From Aquibacillus halophilus (GTDB taxonomy: Bacteria > Bacillota > Bacilli > Bacillales > Amphibacillaceae): 64,000 nucleotides of DNA. The stretch lies in the NCBI RefSeq assembly GCF_009649745.1, contig NZ_WJNG01000008.1, positions 1 through 64,000 on the forward strand, read 5' to 3'. The position numbers and the translations under genes are program-made. Of the stretch, positions 44,451-52,994 are shown one piece after another (position 1 is the stretch's first letter; each line of letters starts with the position of its first letter). The notes beneath the pieces are model-generated. The model did not search any database and was not told the origin of the DNA. It worked only from the letters and a program-made list of their open reading frames with translations.

Positions 44451-44504
44451 ATTGTTGTATATTGGTATAGTAACGATACATAAAATTGATGAGGAGAATA
44501 TATA

Positions 44505-45221
44505 ATGCAAATATATTGGACAAAAATAAATAAGATTATTGAAGAAACGAGTGAGGTTAAAACGTACCTGCTCGACTGTCCGGAAGATTTTATATGGGAA
44601 GAAGGTTCCCATACCCACTTCGCACTGGAAGGTTTTAATGCCGGAGAAAAACCAAATCGCAGTCTGATCCGCCACATGTCAATCTCCACTTTACCACACG
44701 AAAATTCTATCGGTATCACAACACGCATCAGAGAGCAGTGCTCTGAGTTTAAAACGATTTTAAGAAGTCTTGAAGTCGGGAATGAAGTTGCAATATTTAA
44801 AACTCATACGAATATACCGCTTAAAAGAGAAGACAAAAATGTTTACCTGCTATCATCAGGTGTCGGCCTAGCAACTTTCAGACCGCTTGTAATTGATTAT
44901 TTCGAACGTGATGACAACGTCAATCAAATTCATTCCCTTAACATTGATTCATCGAAACATTTCTTGTTTACCAATATTTTTGAATCCGCACCTGACAAAA
45001 AATTCACATCACAGTACGTTGATAACCGTAAAGAATACTATGAAGAAGTGAAGAATCTTGCTGCAGACAAGGATGGACTCTTCTATGTTGTAGGCAGTGA
45101 TGAATTCCTCGTGCAGAACATTGAAGTACTACTTGAACAAGGCATCAAGCCAGAACAGATTATGCTCGACAAGCATGAACATATGCTACCTGAGTTTTTA
45201 TCTTTTGATTTGTCAATTTAA
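44505..45221 (+). CDS. FNR-type flavin oxidoreductase, probably iron-regulated
   Basis: 238 residues. The first half has an RHMSISTLPHE segment, the RxxS flavin-binding signature of ferredoxin-NADP reductase folds. The second half has the nucleotide-binding segments YLLSSGVGLATFRPLV and GLFYVVGSDEFLVQNI. Siderophore- or heme-iron reductases of this fold are often Fur-controlled, and the upstream Fur box supports an iron-reduction role; the exact substrate is not known. Its codons are slightly less AT-rich than those of its neighbours. Confidence 0.8.
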   Translation: MQIYWTKINKIIEETSEVKTYLLDCPEDFIWEEGSHTHFALEGFNAGEKPNRSLIRHMSISTLPHENSIGITTRIREQCSEFKTILRSLEVGNEVAIFKTHTNIPLKREDKNVYLLSSGVGLATFRPLVIDYFERDDNVNQIHSLNIDSSKHFLFTNIFESAPDKKFTSQYVDNRKEYYEEVKNLAADKDGLFYVVGSDEFLVQNIEVLLEQGIKPEQIMLDKHEHMLPEFLSFDLSI

Positions 45222-45244
45222 GCGATACTAAATATTTACTTAAA

Positions 45245-45353
45245 AGTACTGAATAGATGGGTTGCAATAGCTTAACTACGGATCGCCGATAACGGCGGTC
45301 TTTTTCTTCAGACACTAAAAGATAAATTGGAATTTTATGTTAAAATAGAATGT
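45245..45353 (+). promoter_or_regulatory. Array border unit: X, terminator, promoter
   Basis: X (GATGGGTTGCAATAGCTTAAC), hairpin GATCGCCG-ATAA-CGGCGGTC (45281-45300) with T5, promoter TTGGAATTTTATGTTAAAAT (45328 onward). The Y copy is not recognisable. Confidence 0.75.
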
Positions 45354-45436
45354 GAAAAGGGCGGGTTAGCCTAAGAGGGTAATTGAAAAACGGGGCGAAT
45401 TATTAATAAATGGATACTCTATAGGGGGGATGCACA

Positions 45437-45940
45437 ATGAAGATTCTATTTGTTTGTACTGATAATTTCACTCGTAGTGTGATTGCAGAATTTTGTATGA
45501 AAAAGTATCTGAAAATTACTAACAATAATTCAGTAAGAGTTGCATCAAGCGGTATAAGAGCTAATAGCGATATTAGCAAATACTCAAGTATTCATTTTGA
45601 AATTATGGAAGAATTAGATATAGATACTTCTGACTTTAAAAGAACACAATTTGATGAGACTTTTTTCGAGGAGTTCAATGTAATTATTGGGATGAGTGAA
45701 TTACATAAAGACTATATTAAACAACACTATAACCGTGATATATTTTTATTTAACGAAGTATTAGACGGACAAAAAACACCTGTAAATATTAGTTCTCCTG
45801 ATAGTGATGATTTCTTAGAACAAATGAATCAATTGGTGAGATATATAGAAAATTCTGTACCAAATTTATTAAAAAATTTAGAGAAAGTCGAATATAGTCT
45901 TTCAACTAAAACAGTCAATAGAAGCTCATCACTTAAATAG
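45437..45940 (+). CDS. Low-molecular-weight protein tyrosine phosphatase-like protein
   Basis: 167 residues. The P-loop CTDNFTRS keeps Cys7 and Arg13 in the C-x5-R arrangement near the N terminus, as in LMW phosphatases and arsenate reductases. The usual C-terminal DP pair is replaced by ISSPDSDD. The substrate is unknown. ATG after GGGGGGATG. The PspC-like gene starts 15 bp after its stop. Confidence 0.78.
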   Translation: MKILFVCTDNFTRSVIAEFCMKKYLKITNNNSVRVASSGIRANSDISKYSSIHFEIMEELDIDTSDFKRTQFDETFFEEFNVIIGMSELHKDYIKQHYNRDIFLFNEVLDGQKTPVNISSPDSDDFLEQMNQLVRYIENSVPNLLKNLEKVEYSLSTKTVNRSSSLK

Positions 45941-45955
45941 AAAGGAAGAATTGCT

Positions 45956-46147
45956 TTGAAGAATCAATTAAGAAAATCATCAACAGATAAATCCATATCT
46001 GGAGTTTGTGGAGGCATCGCCGAGTTTTTCGGTATATCCTCTTTTGCAGTAAGACTAATCTTTATTGTCTTACCTGCTAATCTGCTTATATATATAATTC
46101 TGGTTAATGCAATTCCTGATAGCCCTCCATCATTGAAAATTTATTAA
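45956..46147 (+). CDS. PspC-domain small membrane protein
   Basis: 63 residues from a TTG start with AAAGGAAG upstream. The PspC signature LRKSSTDKSISGVCGGIAEFF is complete, followed by one helix with IFIVLPANLLIYIILVNAIP-like composition. PspC proteins take part in envelope stress responses. It may be cotranscribed with the phosphatase-like gene. Confidence 0.85.
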   Translation: MKNQLRKSSTDKSISGVCGGIAEFFGISSFAVRLIFIVLPANLLIYIILVNAIPDSPPSLKIY

Positions 46148-46248
46148 AGCAATGGGAGTTTTTAATTGATTATTGGTCTTATTTATTCGGCTTATTATAG
46201 TTATAGTTTTTAAAAATAAGTAAGGATTTATTTCCATGTAAGCTCAAG

Positions 46249-46374
46249 GCCTCGATTGTAAGTGAAAACTATCCTTCTATGAGGGTTCTAGAAAAAGCAG
46301 GGTTCAAACGAATTGGCATTGAGGACAACGAAATCTATTGGGCGATTAACAATACTTTAATTAACGAGGGGTAG
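46249..46374 (+). pseudogene. C-terminal remnant of a GNAT acetyltransferase
   Basis: The frame reads ASIVSENYPSMRVLEKAGF followed by KRIGIEDNEIYWAIN and a stop. The N-x-x-S-x-R-V-L-E-K-x-G-F sequence is GNAT motif B. Nothing upstream supplies the acetyl-CoA motif A and no start is present. It is therefore a decayed gene fragment. Confidence 0.75.
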
Positions 46375-46380
46375 AGTGAT

Positions 46381-46878
46381 ATGAAACAATTGGGGACGCT
46401 ATACTTTTTCTGTGGAAAAATGGGCGCAGGAAAATCAACTAAATCAAAACAATTGGCGATAGATAAACATGCTGTACTGTTGTCTGAAGATGAATGGCTT
46501 TCCGCTCTTTATCCCAATCAGATCGCATCATTCGATGACTATCTGAAATTTTCAGCGCAGCTCAAGCCGTTGATGAAAAAGCATGTTCAAAACATATTAG
46601 GTGTTGGTACAGATGTAGTGATGGATTTTCCAGCTAACACTAAAAATCTGCGAAAGTGGTTTTTGGATATGGCGTTAGAGGTCAATGCAAGCCATCAACT
46701 AATTTTCCTTAATCTAAATAACGAGCAATGCTTACGTCAAATTGCACAAAGACGTAACGAACAACCCGAAAGAGCAGCCTTTGACACGGAAGCGGTGTTT
46801 ATTCATGTTACTAAGTTTTTTGAAGCACCAGAAGCATCCGAGGGTTTAAATATTTTAGAGTTTAGTGGAAAAGAATAA
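46381..46878 (+). CDS. P-loop kinase-like ATPase (zeta-toxin/AAA type)
   Basis: 165 residues. Walker A is GKMGAGKST near residue 12, followed by LLSEDEWLSALYP and VVMDFPANTKNLRKWF. The late RRNEQPERAAFD segment suits a P-loop kinase lid. Such proteins phosphorylate small molecules or antibiotics, or act as zeta-like toxins. Which applies cannot be told. ATG after GAGGGGTAG. Confidence 0.75.
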   Translation: MKQLGTLYFFCGKMGAGKSTKSKQLAIDKHAVLLSEDEWLSALYPNQIASFDDYLKFSAQLKPLMKKHVQNILGVGTDVVMDFPANTKNLRKWFLDMALEVNASHQLIFLNLNNEQCLRQIAQRRNEQPERAAFDTEAVFIHVTKFFEAPEASEGLNILEFSGKE

Positions 46879-46930
46879 AAGGAGTTCAACATAGTGTTAT
46901 AGAATCAGAATACAATTTTGTGAAGTAGTA

Positions 46931-47073
46931 CACTTCAACTAATAGATGATAGATTAAACAAGGGATCGTCGACTACGGCGATCTTTTTTTTGATTTGAAG
47001 AGTTATTGGAATATTATGTTAAAATTAATATATGAACCTATGTACTTAAAGTAACTTAGCAGGTGTTTAACTT
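46931..47073 (+). promoter_or_regulatory. Complete array border unit: X, terminator, promoter, Y
   Basis: X (CTTCAACTAATAGATG, AGATTAAACAAGG), hairpin GATCGTCG-ACTA-CGGCGATC (46964-46983) with eight T, promoter TTGGAATATTATGTTAAAAT (47006 onward), Y (GTACTTAAAGTAAC, TTAGCAG, GTGTTTAAC). Confidence 0.82.
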
Positions 47074-47180
47074 TGGACGGTAACCGTTTCTTTTTCGTTG
47101 AAATAGAAACAGATGAACTTTTTCCAATGCATTATATAGAAATAGCTAAAGATGGTTCGGTAATTTCCGAAGAGAGTTGA
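47073..47180 (+). CDS. 35-residue open frame, probably a gene remnant
   Basis: TTG start with no good ribosome site; the frame gives FFFVEIETDELFPMHYIEIAKDG split around position 20. It is soluble. The composition looks coding, but the missing ribosome site suggests a leftover of a longer gene. Confidence 0.35.
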   Translation: MDGNRFFFVEIETDELFPMHYIEIAKDGSVISEES

Positions 47181-47308
47181 TAGTAGTTCAACATAATGTT
47201 CGAATAGTTAATAAGGGGAAAATGCAACCTTGTTTCACTAACGACTTAGTTATGTCTAATAAGGGATTTAACTCTTATTCTAAAATCATTACAGGGGGGG
47301 GAATAAAA

Positions 47309-47539
47309 ATGAGTTTAATAGTAACTATACCTGTTCTTATATTAGCAGTTTATTTGGTTTTTCTATTGGTCAAAAAAAGCAACGCATCAGGAACAAAATG
47401 TATGTTGTTAGGTTTAAGCATTCTTTTATTTGGTGGAGTTATTGCGATTGATGGGAATTCTGATTTAGGAGGATTTGAATACTTAATTCTTTTTATAGGT
47501 TTAATAATTTCAATTGTAGGTTTTGCAAAAGACAAATAA
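47309..47539 (+). CDS. Small three-helix membrane protein
   Basis: 76 residues with helices at about 3-21, 31-46 and 54-71. ATG at 47309 after GGGGGGGG; the long upstream frame is array-border sequence. A Y-like repeat lies at 47228-47265. Function unknown. Confidence 0.6.
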   Translation: MSLIVTIPVLILAVYLVFLLVKKSNASGTKCMLLGLSILLFGGVIAIDGNSDLGGFEYLILFIGLIISIVGFAKDK

Positions 47540-47540
47540 A

Positions 47541-47610
47541 CTTCTTCAACGATGGGTACTTGAATAAGGAATTACTTGTTCAAGTATGGAAGCAAGTTAC
47601 TTTAATTAGG
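47541..47610 (+). repeat. Array border, X copy plus Y copy
   Basis: X: CTTCTTCAACGATGGGTAC then TTGAATAAGG. Y: CTTGTTCAAGTATGGAAGC then AAGTTACTTTAATTAGG. Confidence 0.7.
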
Positions 47611-47620
47611 AGGAGAAAAA

Positions 47621-48034
47621 ATGAAATCTATAATAAGTTATTTTTTATATGCTCTTCTACTGTTTGGGACATTACTTTTGGTGTCATACATTGATTTCAG
47701 ATTAGAAATAATTGCAAAACAAGACTATCGTGTGTGGAAATGGGTAACGATCAAGCAGTTTTTGTATATTCCAGTTGGGTTTGCGCTTGCCTTCCCTTAC
47801 GTAGTCAAAAATTTTAAAAAAGATGGAAATTGGAAATTTGATTATAAAAAAATAATATTTTTTGGTATTCCTGCTTTATGTCTAACTTTTTCTTACACCC
47901 TTTACTATCATAGCGTTTTGGGCATTGTTGAAATTCCTTGGTGGATCCAAATGGATGGAGCTGTAATTGAATTAGGAGGTGCTCTTTTAGGATATATAAT
48001 CTTCTCTAGTTTCTTTAAAACCGAGAAGGATTAG
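47621..48034 (+). CDS. Four-helix membrane protein, paralogue of the 52418 product
   Basis: 137 residues, exactly the length of the product at 52418. Shared blocks are an N-terminal helix, a basic W-x-F-x-(Y/W)-K-K loop before helix 3, and a G-G-x-L-x-G motif in the last helix. ATG after AGGAGGAG. Function unknown. The next gene starts within 75 bp. Confidence 0.65.
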   Translation: MKSIISYFLYALLLFGTLLLVSYIDFRLEIIAKQDYRVWKWVTIKQFLYIPVGFALAFPYVVKNFKKDGNWKFDYKKIIFFGIPALCLTFSYTLYYHSVLGIVEIPWWIQMDGAVIELGGALLGYIIFSSFFKTEKD

Positions 48035-48105
48035 GATAAAGTTATATGATTATCGAAGTAACTGGAGCTTTCATTAAACAAAAGCGGGAAATGGAGGTGA
48101 AATAT

Positions 48106-48432
48106 TTGCCATTAGAACAGGAAGTAATGGGTTTGTTAATTGGTGGGTTTTCTATTGTTATGGCGATTTCAATGTTAGTTACTGTGTTCCTTTGGGTGAA
48201 AAATAAAAATAATAGTTTGGGATATATCTGGACATTACTGCATTTGCTATTAGTTTCTGTTGCGATATATTTTGCATTAAAAGGTATAGCCTTTGACTAC
48301 AATCATCCAATGGCTTCAGAAGAGATTTCGCTCCAGATGGGTATTTCTGGAGTTGTTTGGGCATTGAGTATGATTTGTTTAGTAATAGCATTATTTAATT
48401 TTTCGAAAGAGAGAAACCATAGTTCTTCTTAA
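48106..48432 (+). CDS. Small three-helix membrane protein
   Basis: 108 residues from a TTG at 48106 after GGAGGTG; the frame starts at 48046 without a site. Helices at about 9-27, 38-56 and 79-98. Unknown family. Confidence 0.6.
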   Translation: MPLEQEVMGLLIGGFSIVMAISMLVTVFLWVKNKNNSLGYIWTLLHLLLVSVAIYFALKGIAFDYNHPMASEEISLQMGISGVVWALSMICLVIALFNFSKERNHSSS

Positions 48433-48707
48433 ACTGTGGGTTTTCAATAAGATAGTTGTTGAACTAAAGGGTAGAAGTATCTGAGATTTATAAGCTAAGC
48501 TTACATATCCATTGAAATATTCTTAAATAATGGTGATGACTATTTCAATGCAAATATCGTCCATATAATTTTTAAAAAGCTTTCAAAAAATGAATTTTCT
48601 TATTGGGTTATCGGGTTAAAGAGTTGAATAATGGAGTTGTCAATTTGGTAACTGCTACTAGACTAAATGGTCGAATGTTCAATAAGAAGAAGAATGGGGG
48701 TAATAAC

Positions 48708-49286
48708 TTGAGATTTTGTTCTATTTTTATCAGTCTATTTATGGTTTTAGTCTTTTTCTCAGCCTGTTCAGCAGAATCCTCTTTGGAACTAGTAGATGCA
48801 AATGTTGATATTGTTAAAGATAAAAATTTACTTGGTTCAATTGGAATAACTCAAGGGGAGAGAAAGGGAGAGGAAATGGTACCGACAGCTTTATTTTATG
48901 AATTCACGATTAAAAATACTGGTCATAAAACAGTAGGTATTCCAGGGATTGATAAAGGAATCGAACTTAAAATTGAACCTAAAGAAGAATTGAAATTAGC
49001 GTCAGAGGATGTAATAGGCTTCAATATTTATAATCCTGACGATTATTATGATAGTGGCGTTGGATTTGGTCAATCTTTTGTATCAGTACTTAAATCTGAT
49101 CAAAAGGGTCAGTATATTCTCAACTACGATTTAGGTGTGAGTGAAGAAAATTCCCAAGTTCCACTCCTTGTACCTTCAAAAGAAAAGCTAGATGAACTTA
49201 AGAAACATTCTTTTAACGCCTTTCTGATTGTAATAATCGATAATCAAGAAATAGAAAGATTTGATTTGGAAGAATTTAAAGACTAG
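48708..49286 (+). CDS. Lipoprotein of unknown function
   Basis: 192 residues. The signal peptide FCSIFISLFMVLVFFSAC has lipobox FSAC. The mature domain is beta-rich (TALFYEFTIKNTGHKTVGIPG split) and resembles the adhesion- or FixG-like fold of small Bacillus lipoproteins, without a clear assignment. TTG start at 48708 after GGGGGT. The long frame upstream is array-border sequence. Confidence 0.68.
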   Translation: MRFCSIFISLFMVLVFFSACSAESSLELVDANVDIVKDKNLLGSIGITQGERKGEEMVPTALFYEFTIKNTGHKTVGIPGIDKGIELKIEPKEELKLASEDVIGFNIYNPDDYYDSGVGFGQSFVSVLKSDQKGQYILNYDLGVSEENSQVPLLVPSKEKLDELKKHSFNAFLIVIIDNQEIERFDLEEFKD

Positions 49287-49319
49287 CCATCAAACTTTTT
49301 GAATTTAAAAGGGTGTTTA

Positions 49320-49442
49320 TTGGTCGCTGTTATTATTTACTATTTATCTAAGGGTATAGGTGCAAATGAAAAGGTTGATAAAGGTTTTAAACTAGCATAC
49401 TTTGAATTATCATATAGGCGAAAAATGATTAGAACTTTATAA
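49320..49442 (+). pseudogene. Gene fragment of a membrane protein
   Basis: A 40-codon frame, VAVIIYYLSKGIGANEKVDK then GFKLAYFELSYRRKMIRTL, with no ribosome site. The F-K-L-x-Y-x-x-L-S-Y-R-R-K-M-I-R-T-L string is known to me from longer Bacillaceae membrane proteins and stops where those continue. It is therefore probably a truncated remnant. Confidence 0.45.
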
Positions 49443-49479
49443 GTACTTAAAGTAACGTGGCAGGATTATTAAATAAGGG
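49443..49479 (+). repeat. Y copy of the array repeat
   Basis: GTACTTAAAGTAAC, core GTGGCAG, GATTATTAAATAAGGG. Confidence 0.75.
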
Positions 49480-49545
49480 AATTAAAGTAAACGGAACTTT
49501 ACAGGGATTCTTTCCGTAGCAAAATAAAAAAGAAGGGGTAAATGG

Positions 49546-49740
49546 ATGTTAATTAATCAATTATTACCTTTAATATTATCAGTGTTCATCTTCTTAGCAG
49601 TGGTTGCTGTGATAGTAAGTGTGGTATTAATCATTAACAGGAATCGGTCTAAAATAGTAAATAAAGAAGAAGTAAATACTGATTTAAAAAGACGGATTGA
49701 AAGATTAGAAAAGGAAATAGAGAACATTAATAATAAATGA
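49546..49740 (+). CDS. Single-helix protein with a coiled-coil tail
   Basis: 64 residues: helix at about 7-31 (Leu/Val/Ile-rich), then KRRIERLEKEIENINNK, a short heptad coiled coil. It is one of four tiny proteins of this layout in the array. ATG after AGAAGGGG. Confidence 0.62.
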   Translation: MLINQLLPLILSVFIFLAVVAVIVSVVLIINRNRSKIVNKEEVNTDLKRRIERLEKEIENINNK

Positions 49741-49856
49741 AAACAACATAGTAGACGATGCGAAATTCCAGCTAAAGGGAGCATTGCTGAATAAGCAGGA
49801 GTCGCTAATTTATCATCGAATAAGATAGTGTTAGTAGATTTAGGAGGAGGGGTTTT

Positions 49857-50126
49857 ATGACAGAGGAAAATTTTCATCGATTTGTAACTGTAGGGTCTAC
49901 ATTAACTGTAATAGGATTTATACTTTTGTTCTTTAGCACTCATTTTGGAACATCCATGGCTGACAGTTGGCTTATGAATCAGGGTGGAGCGGATACTTCT
50001 ATCTATCAGATTAGGGTAGAAAGCTATATAAATAACTTTTTAGTTTCTGGAGGGATACTTTTCGGTATAGGACTTTTCACTCTTATCCTAACTTATTTTA
50101 TAAAGATGAATTTCACGAAAGAGTAG
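49857..50126 (+). CDS. Small two-helix membrane protein
   Basis: 89 residues with helices at about 11-28 and 60-82 and a middle loop (ADSWLMNQGGADTSIYQIRV). ATG after GGAGGAGGGG. No family recognised. Confidence 0.62.
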   Translation: MTEENFHRFVTVGSTLTVIGFILLFFSTHFGTSMADSWLMNQGGADTSIYQIRVESYINNFLVSGGILFGIGLFTLILTYFIKMNFTKE

Positions 50127-50220
50127 TAAACTCTGTTTATGAAAAAACAAGAGATTAGGATTGTTCAACTAGAATAGGTTGTTTTTCTATACATAATAAA
50201 TGAGAAGTGAGGTGAGCTGG

Positions 50221-50988
50221 TTGCAGATACAGAAAAATATAGAGGAAACTTCAGCAGGGAAAATACAATATAGTATAAGTGGTAGTGGTAAACCCAGCAT
50301 TGTTTTAATTAACGGCGGATCGGGACCGATAGAAGGTTGGATGAAAGTTTTACCAGAAGTATCAAAATCATCAGCTGTATTTTCCTATAATCGTCTTGGT
50401 GTTGCTGGTAGTGACAAGCCAAAGACAGCACAAGATGGGATTACTATCGTCGAAAATTTACGTGAGGCATTAAAATTAGTTGGATTTGAACCCCCTTATT
50501 TACTTGTAGGGCACTCTTTGGGAGGTTTATATGCAAATTTGTTCACTCGACTTTATCCAAATGAAGTAGCAGGTGTTATCTTTCTAGAATCTAGTCATCC
50601 AAATGATACAGGCCTCGATAAATATCAAGGGAAAATTGCAAAAACAATTAACAAGTTGTTCTCAATAGTTGATTCCATATCATCAAAAAAACAATTTAGC
50701 GAAGTAAATTTTGTTAAGCAAACTGTAAGTCAAATTCAACAGATAAATTCTTTTCCAGAAATACCTGTATACGTTGTTACAGGCGGGAAAGAAAATCGTA
50801 TGATGCCAAAGGAAGCTCGCCAAGAAAGACAGGAGAACCAATTAGAATTACTTTCCTTATCAGAAAACAGTAAACACATTGTGGCAATGAACAGTGGACA
50901 TTTTCCACAGTTATCAGAGCCAAAAGTTGTAATTGATGCAATTAAGGATGCCGTTCATTACATAAAAGAACAATCAAGAACTTCTTAA
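50221..50988 (+). CDS. Alpha/beta hydrolase with serine nucleophile
   Basis: 255 residues. An oxyanion segment INGGSGPIEGWMKVLP, nucleophile elbow VGHSLGGLYAN, and late His in MNSGHFPQLSEP complete an esterase-like catalytic triad. No signal peptide is seen. A TTG start at 50221 follows GTGAGGTGA; the upstream ATG at 50200 lies before that site. Substrate unknown. X-type repeats lie on both sides. Confidence 0.82.
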   Translation: MQIQKNIEETSAGKIQYSISGSGKPSIVLINGGSGPIEGWMKVLPEVSKSSAVFSYNRLGVAGSDKPKTAQDGITIVENLREALKLVGFEPPYLLVGHSLGGLYANLFTRLYPNEVAGVIFLESSHPNDTGLDKYQGKIAKTINKLFSIVDSISSKKQFSEVNFVKQTVSQIQQINSFPEIPVYVVTGGKENRMMPKEARQERQENQLELLSLSENSKHIVAMNSGHFPQLSEPKVVIDAIKDAVHYIKEQSRTS

Positions 50989-51068
50989 TCTATAGGGTGC
51001 GATAGTGGATCAAACTGTAATTGCTTTTATGTCGTTGCCGGGGATTTGGGATCTCGAGGAGGTATAGC

Positions 51069-51497
51069 ATGAAAAAACCTAAAATTCTGTATATTATCGT
51101 TGTTTTCTTATTAATTGTGATTTTCAGTAATAGGTCGTATAACGTTGGGGAACCTAGTTTTTTTGTCCCAGTTATTATTGTTTCGTTAGTTATTGGGGTT
51201 ATTGGAGTATATTTGTTCGGAAAAGATATGAGGCTATACAAAAATTTATACTTCCTAAGTTATGTCATTACAATAGGTGCTGCTTTTGTACCCATTATAG
51301 GCGTCAATATGGAAGAGAGTAATCTTTCTTATGGATTTCCTGCACAATGGTTCGATTATTATCATTTGAGTGGTTCTGTTTCTTTTCATTTATTTGGATT
51401 TTTATTTAATTTTTTCATATTTTATTTTGTACTACGATTCTCAAGTAAAACTTTTTTGAGGTTTTCTAAGAGTGAGACCAACTGGAATAACGTATAG
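51069..51497 (+). CDS. Four-helix membrane protein
   Basis: 142 residues with helices at about 6-20, 30-48, 60-78 and 104-123. ATG at 51069 after CGAGGAGGT. No motif recognised. Confidence 0.62.
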   Translation: MKKPKILYIIVVFLLIVIFSNRSYNVGEPSFFVPVIIVSLVIGVIGVYLFGKDMRLYKNLYFLSYVITIGAAFVPIIGVNMEESNLSYGFPAQWFDYYHLSGSVSFHLFGFLFNFFIFYFVLRFSSKTFLRFSKSETNWNNV

Positions 51498-51624
51498 ATA
51501 GCGTGGTTTCACTAATATTTAACGAACTGAAGCGATTGTTCAATAAGGACAGTCGTTTTTTAATTAACACAGCAATAATGTGGAATAACACTGTAAACTT
51601 TAGAAAAGTGATTGGGGTGAAGTA

Positions 51625-52098
51625 ATGACAAAAAAGAATAGTTTTATAGCTTTTTTCTTGTTAATTATCTTCAGTTTATTTGGTTGCAATTCAGCGGAAA
51701 ATCCAGAAAAAGATGAAATAGGAAGTTCTTCGACTGTTAGTACCTCATTTCATAACTATGATTCCAAGATGGTACCAAAAGCATTAGAAGGACACTCCGA
51801 TTTCCCCGAAATGAATGCTGATGAATCAAAAACAGAAACAGTCATTATAGGAGAAAAAACAGTTACAGTAACGTATTCCGTAACTACAGAGATAAGTTCG
51901 CACGGTTCCACAGCAACTGATACAGATAAAGGGAAAAGGTGGAAAGAAGCAACAACAGCAGATTTTTTCGTAATTTTAAGTAAAGAATGGGAAACTAAGG
52001 ATGGTAATCTAGAAAGCTACTGGAAGTATAAGTACAACCCTCAAACCGATCAAGTAAAACTGATTGATAGTAACGATAACGACAATAACATTAAATAA
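51625..52098 (+). CDS. Lipoprotein of unknown function
   Basis: 157 residues. The signal peptide has lipobox LFGC near residue 21. The mature part is polar, with a Ser/Thr-rich N-terminal linker and VTVTYSVTTEISSHGSTATD. ATG after GGGGTGAAG. An X repeat and terminator follow. Confidence 0.7.
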   Translation: MTKKNSFIAFFLLIIFSLFGCNSAENPEKDEIGSSSTVSTSFHNYDSKMVPKALEGHSDFPEMNADESKTETVIIGEKTVTVTYSVTTEISSHGSTATDTDKGKRWKEATTADFFVILSKEWETKDGNLESYWKYKYNPQTDQVKLIDSNDNDNNIK

Positions 52099-52417
52099 TT
52101 CTTGTTAAACAATAGGGTACAACAGTTAAAAGATCGTCGATAGAGCGATCTTTTTCTGATTTATAAAAAGGTCGAGTGGAATTTTATGCTAAAATTTGAT
52201 TGAAAGCGATTGTATCTATAACTATAAAATGTGGCATGAGAAGTGATTATATTTATGTTAGTCTAACTGCCTAATAGTAGCTTGCTGTTATTACGTTAAA
52301 CGGTCCAAGAGTTTAAGCTCCAGGAATTGTCCCGGCAGTTCCTTTTTTACTAGCTATCAGGCAGGAAGAGTCTAAGTAGCTGTTTGTACTCAAATTTTTA
52401 TACTATGGGGAGGAATT
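52099..52417. other. Array border region without a gene
   Basis: X copy (52099-52131), hairpin GATCG...CGATC with T5 (52132-52155), promoter block ending TTTTATGCTAAAAT (near 52180-52193). A second degenerate X follows near 52296, then a separate terminator at 52322-52348 (AGGAATTG, loop, CAGTTCCT, T6). Probably two units, of which one has lost its gene. Confidence 0.6.
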
Positions 52418-52831
52418 ATGAAGAATTTATTAATGTATTTATGTTGGTCAATTGTGTTAATTGTACTTCTATATTCAGGTGGTTTGGTTCAAATCAATTT
52501 ACTAGAACATCAAAACACAACACATAACATATTACCTAATTTTACTTTTAGTTTTTTATTCCCTTTGTTTTTAGGCATGAGTATTCGTTTTTCTTACTTT
52601 TTTTCTGACAGAGAAAGGGATAAGAAATGGACTTTTAACTGGAAAAAGCTTCTCGGTATTGGCTTCCCATTACTCTTAATAGCAATGGGACCATTTATTT
52701 TTTTCATCATAGGGTTACCAACAATTGATAGTTTATTACCTGGATTTTATTTATCCAACTTTTCATCAGAAAGCATTGCAGGATTGATTTGCGGATTTGT
52801 AGTTGTAGATAGCTTAAGGGAATCCAAATAA
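52418..52831 (+). CDS. Four-helix membrane protein, paralogue of the 47621 product
   Basis: 137 residues, same length as the 47621 product. It shares KKWTFNWKKLLGIGFPLL against NWKFDYKKIIFFGIPAL and a final G-L-I-C-G-F-V segment. ATG after GGGGAGGAA. The two are diverged members of one family within the array. Confidence 0.65.
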   Translation: MKNLLMYLCWSIVLIVLLYSGGLVQINLLEHQNTTHNILPNFTFSFLFPLFLGMSIRFSYFFSDRERDKKWTFNWKKLLGIGFPLLLIAMGPFIFFIIGLPTIDSLLPGFYLSNFSSESIAGLICGFVVVDSLRESK

Positions 52832-52994
52832 AGGTTAATTTCGTTTAAAAGAAATCCTTCTTCCACTGAATGGCGTTTATATACAGTATATTGAATAAGA
52901 TAGTTGTCGATACGGTAACTCCTACTGTCTTTAAGCATCGGGTTAGTTGGATTTGATAGGATATACTGATGAAAAATCAAATGGGGGGATTCCA

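Noticed and set aside
47177-47308. N-terminal extension of the small membrane protein at 47309
   Set aside because: The extension is translated border repeat; the GGGGGGGG ribosome site supports the ATG at 47309.
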